Below are positions 8,401 to 11,994 of a DNA stretch of 11,994 nt, piece after piece. The stretch comes from Alphaproteobacteria bacterium. Lineage in GTDB: Bacteria; Pseudomonadota; Alphaproteobacteria; Micavibrionales; Micavibrionaceae. Position numbers and translations under genes: made by a program. The stretch spans positions 1 to 11,994 of the forward strand of contig JAUILO010000076.1 in the NCBI GenBank assembly GCA_030432775.1, in the 5' to 3' direction. Each line of letters opens with the position of its first letter. The stretch's first letter is position 1. The notes beneath the pieces were generated by a model that saw only the letters and a list, made by a program, of their open reading frames with translations, did no database searches and was not told where the DNA came from.

Positions 8401-9019
8401 GCAGGCCGACATAAGTTTCATGACTTAAAGATTTATAGGGTGATGACAGCAAAATAGTCGGGTCAAGCATATGTGATAATGTCTGCTCGATTTGGTGCGA
8501 ACTATTGGAATTTGGATATGGCGTAATAATTGAATAATGCTGATGTTCTTTCTCATCATGCGGAAATGCGGTATGGGGCTCCATAAATGGGTTTTCACCA
8601 CGAAGCTGCCCTTCATTCACACCTAGAATTCTTTCCGGTGAAGTTACACCATCTGCAATCAACTGATCTGAAAGTTGAAGCATTTGTTTGTATAGATTTT
8701 GTCTATTGGTATTGATTTCAATGTTTTCGACATCCGTTTCAAAGATACCATCTTCACCATCCGGATTAAAAAGCAACATTCTTTGCGCATGCTTACCCAG
8801 TTCAACATAGTCCTTCATGATGTCATAGGCGGATATTTTGTATCGATCTGGATCAGGCGTCGCTACGGCTGGTTCTTCAACAACTTCAGGCGCCGCTGTT
8901 ACGGGCTGCTCACGTTGTTGTTCATTATATGAATTCAGTACATTTCCGCCCACCAGCGCAGCACCTAGCGCGGCAGAGAGGAATAGGGGTGTTAATACCT
9001 TTTTACTTAGTAAGTTCAC
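5459..9019 (-). CDS. Membrane-anchored putative zinc metalloprotease with duplicated domain; second copy inactive
   Basis: A 1186-residue protein that I cannot place in a named family. I start it at GTG 9019-9017 because AGGGTGG lies five bases upstream; a TTG at 9037 would add six residues. An N-terminal hydrophobic segment (about 5-28) acts as signal or anchor, so the rest is probably periplasmic. Domain 1 (about 149-439) carries HEIGH (207-211) and EAAAD (234-238), the HExxH...ExxxD pattern of gluzincin metalloproteases, predicting H207, H211 and E234 as zinc ligands and E208 as catalytic base. Domain 2 (about 600-924) repeats this domain: HQIEQ, DCFA, the DLR helix and LTF/MTF and DR segments all recur. 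Its aligned positions read RSLMD and N709, so it cannot bind zinc that way. A Pro/Thr linker, two copies of a DMIxEDG repeat and an acidic tail follow. Substrate unknown. moxR lies 124 bp downstream. Confidence 0.85.
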   Translation of the reverse strand: MNLLSKKVLTPLFLSAALGAALVGGNVLNSYNEQQREQPVTAAPEVVEEPAVATPDPDRYKISAYDIMKDYVELGKHAQRMLLFNPDGEDGIFETDVENIEINTNRQNLYKQMLQLSDQLIADGVTSPERILGVNEGQLRGENPFMEPHTAFPHDEKEHQHYSIITPYPNSNSSHQIEQTLSHMLDPTILLSSPYKSLSHETYVGLHEIGHGLENMLLKFGDEIGDHRHRLMAEAAADCFAMLTYEHASIKYGDLLEGEDGEFTKRIADLRTIAVLQMVLASDKFDGSARYFVNPYTDSFQAIVKKAKQDGTLEEMTFEDMAIMARDHVLHVSETKMTQEYIDEIATAIFQQLDELKPLTFKEQTETIRAALADGKFKGPAKAFFDRYVDAVDNVLSVQPVQSADIMANWEADLLQKDQYGVDQKDAWVLEAKFINMQMGSFFGKVAWVRDHQGPEAARELYQKVMNGEPEDGYIKFADRAARFVELAKELGIEKELKLEKMTTAPEFIVRLNVEGIIDEAANDILGEDRGRVAIVDMNDTFSVDKDGKPVYHPEEIAPSILKSVAGQMLEDKTDEVPNILAQLKQGIIEGWGQRAPVDSFINTFVTTTEDGHKYASFASPPSEMSAHQIEQRISLTYNPDLAWVSPVSSESYRAFIAMRSLMDAKFFIEYDEDNKDDSKAKPAKERTIFDLVDFSKLEDDPYQRLVYNATLDCFALLAYHQASLENPGDLNNVTELGDRLASLRDLSIIQTMFLDNAPDHAFDYDTSRFIERFVGYISFVAGNDTIKDLSQDDMQDLVYKFISSELRNYPSARLEALYKSSAPILGQEVEINGEKVATTDMTFAQRRHLIHTQLLPTASALDPDGDFSDLVDRINSASWDIVSTMPSKDFIEAWKQDIMPLNKMTKDQALRRIILEENWISTQEGIWTKLEKPDEIAPAKPAVQNETTVDNGGPHGRTPVRTTTPSSTQTVPDNVVSAEQRLALLQKFKEQLLAEEIFYTAEEAREILRSHLKEITLTGNGRVMKVPVTPDMIAEDGKHIIVPPGTLPNVPVPVVLTVPSEFIASIDPNAEKRRQAQSEENNQGPRALTVELPDGGKTTILVDQDMISEDGDYVTLPPGRLPPTITNVDEETKIFITKDDLKLPEQPKEDTPELDGEETETQAPIEEAGLQRVRAPIPGWGIRPK
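5651..5704 (-). repeat. DMIxEDG repeat, copy 2
   Basis: Encodes DMISEDGDYVTLPPGRLP. It matches the copy encoded at 5873-5926 at 11 of 18 residues, 74 residues further along the protein. Together they form a two-copy C-terminal module following the pattern D-M-I-x-E-D-G-x-x-x-x-x-P-P-G-x-L-P. Confidence 0.8.
5873..5926 (-). repeat. DMIxEDG repeat, copy 1
   Basis: Encodes DMIAEDGKHIIVPPGTLP, the first of two similar short modules after the Pro/Thr-rich linker. Both copies are preceded by a short strand (KVPVTP here, TILVDQ in copy 2) and followed by another strand, suggesting small beta units. Confidence 0.8.
6683..7156 (-). repeat. Core of metalloprotease domain copy 2 (zinc ligands lost)
   Basis: Encodes the diverged copy. 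It shares HQIEQ, the SP turn before the active-site helix, LDCFALLAY, the DRLASLRDLSIIQ helix and a following FIERFV segment with copy 1. The active-site positions read R, S and D in place of H, E and H. A charged insert of about a dozen residues (DNKDDSKAKPAK) sits just after the lost site. Confidence 0.75.
8108..8515 (-). repeat. Core of metalloprotease domain copy 1 (intact HExxH)
   Basis: Encodes the best conserved part of the first domain copy, from just before HQIEQ through HEIGH and EAAADCFAML to the helix that follows. The HEIGH codons lie at 8401-8387. The counterpart is at 6683-7156. Confidence 0.75.
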
Positions 9020-9132
9020 AATAACCACCCTGTTCAAAATGGTTTTATTTATTTTATAATTCAGACGAGTCTTATGCCCGTTTAGAAATATTCAGGATAA
9101 AGCATCCACCACGGATAACTAATATTCCTGCC

Positions 9133-9161
9133 AAAATTGTGTATTCTTTGTACACATTTTT
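9133..9161. promoter_or_regulatory. Dyad symmetry in the leader of the protease-like gene
   Basis: TGTGTA (9138-9143) and TACACA (9151-9156) flank a 7-base centre. The symmetry extends outward through one mismatch to AAAA and TTTT. It begins about five bases downstream of the transcription start implied by the promoter at 9173-9201. It could be an operator or a leader hairpin; I cannot tell which. Confidence 0.45.
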
Positions 9162-9172
9162 AAAGATGTTCC

Positions 9173-9201
9173 ATAACACGAAATATTCAAAGAATTGTCA
9201 A
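9173..9201 (-). promoter_or_regulatory. Promoter of the protease-like gene
   Basis: On the minus strand TTGACA (9201-9196), a 17-base spacer and TGTTAT (9178-9173). The -35 is perfect and the -10 matches consensus at four of six positions. It implies a leader of nearly 150 bases before the GTG at 9019. It lies within the 254-bp gap after the preceding gene, whose stop codon is at 9274-9276. Confidence 0.6.
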
Positions 9202-9273
9202 ACAAAACTTTGTATATCCTTAAAAAAAGATCATGCATTTTTTTGATAGAATTTTGCTCAGGCGCTCTGAGTG

Positions 9274-9942
9274 CTATTTTACGAAATATTTCAGCTGACC
9301 GATATAATGTTTTTGTCTATCACTTGAATATTCCATCAGTGACTTCAACTTTTCAAAATGCTGATGTACTTCGGGCTTGATGAAGTTGATTGTGTTCTCG
9401 GTAATGTAATAAGCCAACTGCTCTTCTTCATATAATGTTATCAAATCATCAAATGATTCCAGATACTCGGCATCATATTCGAAAACCTTCAGTAAAAACA
9501 TTTTGAAACGGTTCAGGTTATCTTGTCCACGTTTGACCAGTATCTCTGATAAAAGCTGAACGTCGTGCCATTCATATATCTGGCTTTCTATATGGTAATA
9601 ATGGGCAACAATAGCTTGTCTTTGCTCTTCCAACTGTGCCAGTTGCGATTCGTATTTGGCCCGGTTAATCGGTTGCTGTGGAGGACGGCGCAAGCGGCGC
9701 GGTTCAACCAGAATGTTCATCTCATTACGTGTTGTGAAATATTTATCAAGCATCTCGATAACCTCAAGCTGGTTATCCTTAATGTAGCGGTAAAACTCAC
9801 CCGCGTTAATAGCGCCCTTTTGAACCTGTATAATATGACCCTGATTTAAAACAGGTGCATTATCATATCGTCCGGCCCGCGTCATCGTTGATGCGGAGAC
9901 TGAAAAAGATAAAGCCAGGCAAAGTGCGAACAGATATTTCAT
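9274..9942 (-). CDS. Secreted helical protein of unknown function
   Basis: A 222-residue protein that I do not recognise. I start it at ATG 9942-9940, which opens a textbook signal peptide (MKYLF, a hydrophobic core, then SVSAS with likely cleavage after about residue 17). The frame could extend to 10005, but that would add 21 non-signal residues and overlap the preceding gene. The mature part is mostly helical and highly charged. A helix at about 47-68 is followed by a basic, proline-rich loop (EPRRLRRPPQQP, 80-91), a Glu/Gln-rich heptad-like stretch at about 94-120 that may form a coiled coil, and further helices rich in Tyr, Phe and Glu. No catalytic motif is visible, and the only cysteine (C8) lies inside the signal peptide. 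It begins 32 bp after the acid phosphatase gene and is likely co-transcribed with it. Confidence 0.75.
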   Translation of the reverse strand: MKYLFALCLALSFSVSASTMTRAGRYDNAPVLNQGHIIQVQKGAINAGEFYRYIKDNQLEVIEMLDKYFTTRNEMNILVEPRRLRRPPQQPINRAKYESQLAQLEEQRQAIVAHYYHIESQIYEWHDVQLLSEILVKRGQDNLNRFKMFLLKVFEYDAEYLESFDDLITLYEEEQLAYYITENTINFIKPEVHQHFEKLKSLMEYSSDRQKHYIGQLKYFVK

Positions 9943-9974
9943 AACTAGATATTGATCCTTATATACTATTGAGT

Positions 9975-10802
9975 TTACTTTGTATCTTCCTCCATTATAC
10001 CCCATTCTTGCTGTGCTTTTCTATATAAGTCTTTTAATTCAGGCACTTCCATAAATTTATCGAATAATATGGTCGCAAGCAGTTGCCCTGCACGGCTATC
10101 ACTTGGATAGTGGACACCCGCAATTTCGCGTCTGTATGCAACGCCATAGGCTCGGTCGTAATAACGACGCGCATTCACAGGATCAAGCTGACCCAGCAGA
10201 TAGGCAACGTAAAAAGACTGCGTTGCATGTCCGGAAGGATAAGATGCATGCTGAGGCACGGGAATAACTGTTTGTAATGATTTATTAAGCTGGGTTGGGC
10301 GGGCACGTTTATAGTAAAACTTTTCCTTCAAGGTGATGTAATTGACATCGCCAAAAGTCTCACTAATAAACTTAATCGTATTTGGGCCAAGTGTATCGCC
10401 ATATAAATCAAGGTGGTCATTTTCCTGCCTGATTTTATATACATTTTCAGCTGTACGTGCGGCTTGTAGTTCCTGTAACTGTAAAAGCTCGTAATAAGTC
10501 TCCAAGCTGTTATTGCTCGGCGGTGGTGGTAGATTAATGGGCATATCCTTATCAAGATAACGCGGCCCTTGCTTTAGCATATAAAGAAGTGGCAAGCCCC
10601 ACATATCATCCGGGTAAATTATATCATCACCAAAGACCTCGTTACTGGGGCGCACACTCATTAATTCGGGTGATTGTGATGGAATTTTTATCTCTGATTT
10701 TTCTTGTGACGTTTCGGCAGCTAATAAAGGCTGTGTGAAAATAACAGAGATAAAAATAATGATAGTAAATACGCGGATGAGAAATCTATTGTAATAAAGC
10801 AT
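9975..10802 (-). CDS. Secreted acid phosphatase, class A type (PAP2 superfamily)
   Basis: A 275-residue periplasmic phosphomonoesterase candidate. The signal peptide covers about 1-29 (a long hydrophobic core ending LLAA-E). The PAP2 signature is complete: K161-x6-R168-P169, PSGH at 189-192 and R225-x5-H231-x3-D235. H192 and H231 correspond to the proton donor and phosphohistidine nucleophile pair of the family. Class A non-specific acid phosphatases usually have Ser-Arg at the start of the third motif; here it is Arg-Arg (224-225). The segment KFYYKRARP and the spacing through SYPSGH match the PhoN type better than lipid phosphatases, and no membrane helices follow the signal peptide. ATG 10802-10800 has a strong GAAGGGGG ahead of it. 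It sits 38 bp after the MBL gene. The exact substrate cannot be read from the sequence. Confidence 0.9.
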   Translation of the reverse strand: MLYYNRFLIRVFTIIIFISVIFTQPLLAAETSQEKSEIKIPSQSPELMSVRPSNEVFGDDIIYPDDMWGLPLLYMLKQGPRYLDKDMPINLPPPPSNNSLETYYELLQLQELQAARTAENVYKIRQENDHLDLYGDTLGPNTIKFISETFGDVNYITLKEKFYYKRARPTQLNKSLQTVIPVPQHASYPSGHATQSFYVAYLLGQLDPVNARRYYDRAYGVAYRREIAGVHYPSDSRAGQLLATILFDKFMEVPELKDLYRKAQQEWGIMEEDTK

Positions 10803-10840
10803 TATAATGCCCCCTTCTCTTTACGTTTTGGCTCTACAGC

Positions 10841-11629
10841 CTAGTATTGCACCTTAAATGATAAGCCGTCATAGGCAGGATAATAATTATCAGGTGTTTC
10901 GTTCAGTAGTGTCTGGTAATCCATTGCTGGCGTCAAGTGGGTCATATAAATGCGCTGTGCATTTATATTCTCGTTAAGCTTATATAGTTCTTTAAGCGTA
11001 CAATGAACGATATTCTTTGGCATTTTATAGCCCGAACCATCAGCAATCCAGTTTTCAACGCCCCTTAAAATATCAATCGCCTTATCATCAAGCGCCACCA
11101 TATCAGTCGAATAGGCAAGATTACCAAAACGAAAGCCCAGTGACTGGCATGTGCCGTGATCCTGAATGAACGGAATAAATTCTATATCTCCAATTGTCAT
11201 TGGCTTACCCATATCATCGGGTGATAGTATGGTTGGTCTTAAAACCTGCGGGTAGATATCGGCCTTTTGTATAAACAGGTATTCAAACCGCGCCTGCATT
11301 TCACCAAGCGTTTCTTTTGTGCCATAAACATCAACCAAGTGCTTATTGCGTAATCTGTATATACGCAAATCATCCATTCCATAGATATGATCACCATGGC
11401 TGTGTGTGTATAAAACGCCATCAATATCGGATACATCATGCCTGTTGACCTGCTCACGAAAATCAGGGCCTGTATCAATCACAATGGTTGTTGTTTCGCT
11501 TTGTACAAGGGCGCTTGGGCGTGTACGTTTATTCTTTGGTTCGGTCGGATCACAATTGCCCCAGAAATTACCGACACTGGGTGTACCAGCAGAATTTCCG
11601 GCCCCCATAATTGTGAAGGTAATACTCAT
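10841..11629 (-). CDS. MBL-fold metal-dependent hydrolase, PhnP-like
   Basis: A 262-residue cytoplasmic metallo-beta-lactamase fold hydrolase resembling PhnP-type cyclic phosphate phosphodiesterases. The HxHxDH motif is THSHGDH (H76, H78, D80, H81). Further likely metal ligands are H158 in QDHG, D176 in STD and H231 in MTHL. The N-terminal GNSAGTP loop and GNCDPTEPKN segment with a following Arg-rich stretch are typical of the group found beside tatD. The ATG at 11629-11627 overlaps the tatD stop codon as ATGA, implying translational coupling. There is no phn gene here, so a phosphonate role is not indicated and the physiological substrate is unknown. The gene order tatD then MBL hydrolase, often after metG, is common in alphaproteobacteria. 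Confidence 0.92.
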   Translation of the reverse strand: MSITFTIMGAGNSAGTPSVGNFWGNCDPTEPKNKRTRPSALVQSETTTIVIDTGPDFREQVNRHDVSDIDGVLYTHSHGDHIYGMDDLRIYRLRNKHLVDVYGTKETLGEMQARFEYLFIQKADIYPQVLRPTILSPDDMGKPMTIGDIEFIPFIQDHGTCQSLGFRFGNLAYSTDMVALDDKAIDILRGVENWIADGSGYKMPKNIVHCTLKELYKLNENINAQRIYMTHLTPAMDYQTLLNETPDNYYPAYDGLSFKVQY

Positions 11630-11994
11630 GCCAGTTTAGCTTTCGTAAATAAATTAAAAAAGTTTTGTTTTGAATGGTTTGCAGCTTCTTCTTCAGATAT
11701 AGATTTAAGTTCAGCCAGTCTTTTTGCTGTATGAATAACAAATGATGGTTCGTTAATTTTTCCACGATATGGCTCGGGCGCTAAAAACGGTGCATCTGTT
11801 TCAATCAAGAAACGATCCAAAGGCACATCCTTGGCAAAATCATGCAATTCTGTGCGGTTTTTAAACGTAACCATACCGGAAAAAGAGATATAAAACCCAA
11901 GTTCCAAGGCTTCCTCGCCCATTTTACGGCTGGATGAAAAACAATGCATTACACCGGTCAGCTTTTGTCCGGTGCTTTCTTCCTTGATAATTTG
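11626..11994 (-). CDS. tatD: TatD family metal-dependent hydrolase, C-terminal part
   Basis: The last 122 residues and stop codon of a TatD family protein; the start lies beyond the right edge. The frame is open to the edge, so the internal ATG near 11949 is not the start. TatD family enzymes are TIM-barrel metal-dependent nucleases or hydrolases of about 260 residues, so roughly half the protein is present. Visible hallmarks are GVMHCFS with its metal-binding histidine, a GFYISFSG strand, and the signature FLIETDAPFLAPEPYRG with the catalytic aspartate in ETD. The C-terminal helices containing EEEAA and NFFNLF are also typical. The stop codon overlaps the start of the MBL gene by four bases. 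Confidence 0.95.
   Translation of the reverse strand, partial: QIIKEESTGQKLTGVMHCFSSSRKMGEEALELGFYISFSGMVTFKNRTELHDFAKDVPLDRFLIETDAPFLAPEPYRGKINEPSFVIHTAKRLAELKSISEEEAANHSKQNFFNLFTKAKLA

Noticed and set aside
9020..9037. TTG at 9037 as start of the protease-like gene
   Set aside because: The GTG at 9019 has AGGGTGG at ideal spacing, and that Shine-Dalgarno would lie inside the coding region if TTG were used.
9235..9273. CTCAG/CTGAG hairpin after the secreted helical protein gene as a terminator
   Set aside because: The stem is only 5 bp and the minus-strand tail is A-rich, not T-rich, so it does not support a rho-independent terminator.
9943..10005. Extended start of the secreted helical protein at 10005
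   Set aside because: It would overlap the phosphatase gene by 31 bp and place 21 polar residues before a clear signal peptide starting at 9942.
4198..11994. CRISPR, phage, toxin-antitoxin or secretion-system genes
   Set aside because: No repeat arrays, integrases, paired small genes or secretion-system motifs were found on either strand.

Overview
The window is about 12 kb of a moderately AT-rich genome, and every gene that can be called appears to be bacterial. The best guess is an alphaproteobacterium. The evidence is a tatD gene overlapping a PhnP-like metallo-beta-lactamase gene, together with a MoxR ATPase near a DUF4159 gene and a large VWA/GATase-like membrane protein. A closer placement, for example near Micavibrionales, would be a guess. 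At least six of the nine genes encode proteins sent to the envelope by a signal peptide or N-terminal anchor. No tRNA, rRNA, insertion sequence, CRISPR array or phage gene was seen.

Right part (about 9274-11994, minus strand). Transcription runs right to left through four tightly packed genes: the 3' end of tatD, an MBL-fold phosphodiesterase-like gene sharing an ATGA overlap with tatD, a secreted class-A-type acid phosphatase (PAP2 fold), and an unrecognised secreted helical protein.

Middle part (4198-9273, minus strand). A 254-bp promoter region with a dyad symmetry leads into a 1186-residue membrane-anchored protein. This protein has a full zinc-protease signature (HEIGH, then EAAAD) and a second, diverged copy of the same roughly 300-residue domain in which every zinc ligand is lost. 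A pair of short proline/glycine-rich repeats lies near its C terminus. It is followed by a MoxR AAA+ ATPase that has its own near-consensus promoter.

Left part (1-3987). This holds pieces of the BatA/DUF4159 envelope module usually found beside moxR in alphaproteobacteria, in an unusual arrangement. DUF4159 stands alone as a small secreted protein on the opposite strand, convergent with moxR. A large VWA/GATase-like membrane protein runs divergently from it. A truncated secreted gene at the left edge reaches a sequence that looks like the start of a BatA N-terminal domain. My inference is that the usual BatA...DUF4159 protein has been split into separate genes, and that MoxR acts on the VWA-type membrane components. 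The neighbouring protease-like protein may belong to the same envelope system, but only proximity supports that.

Four of the eight gene starts that can be judged are GTG codons with good Shine-Dalgarno sequences. For two large genes these GTG starts are preferred over longer TTG starts, one of which coincides with a promoter -35 box.
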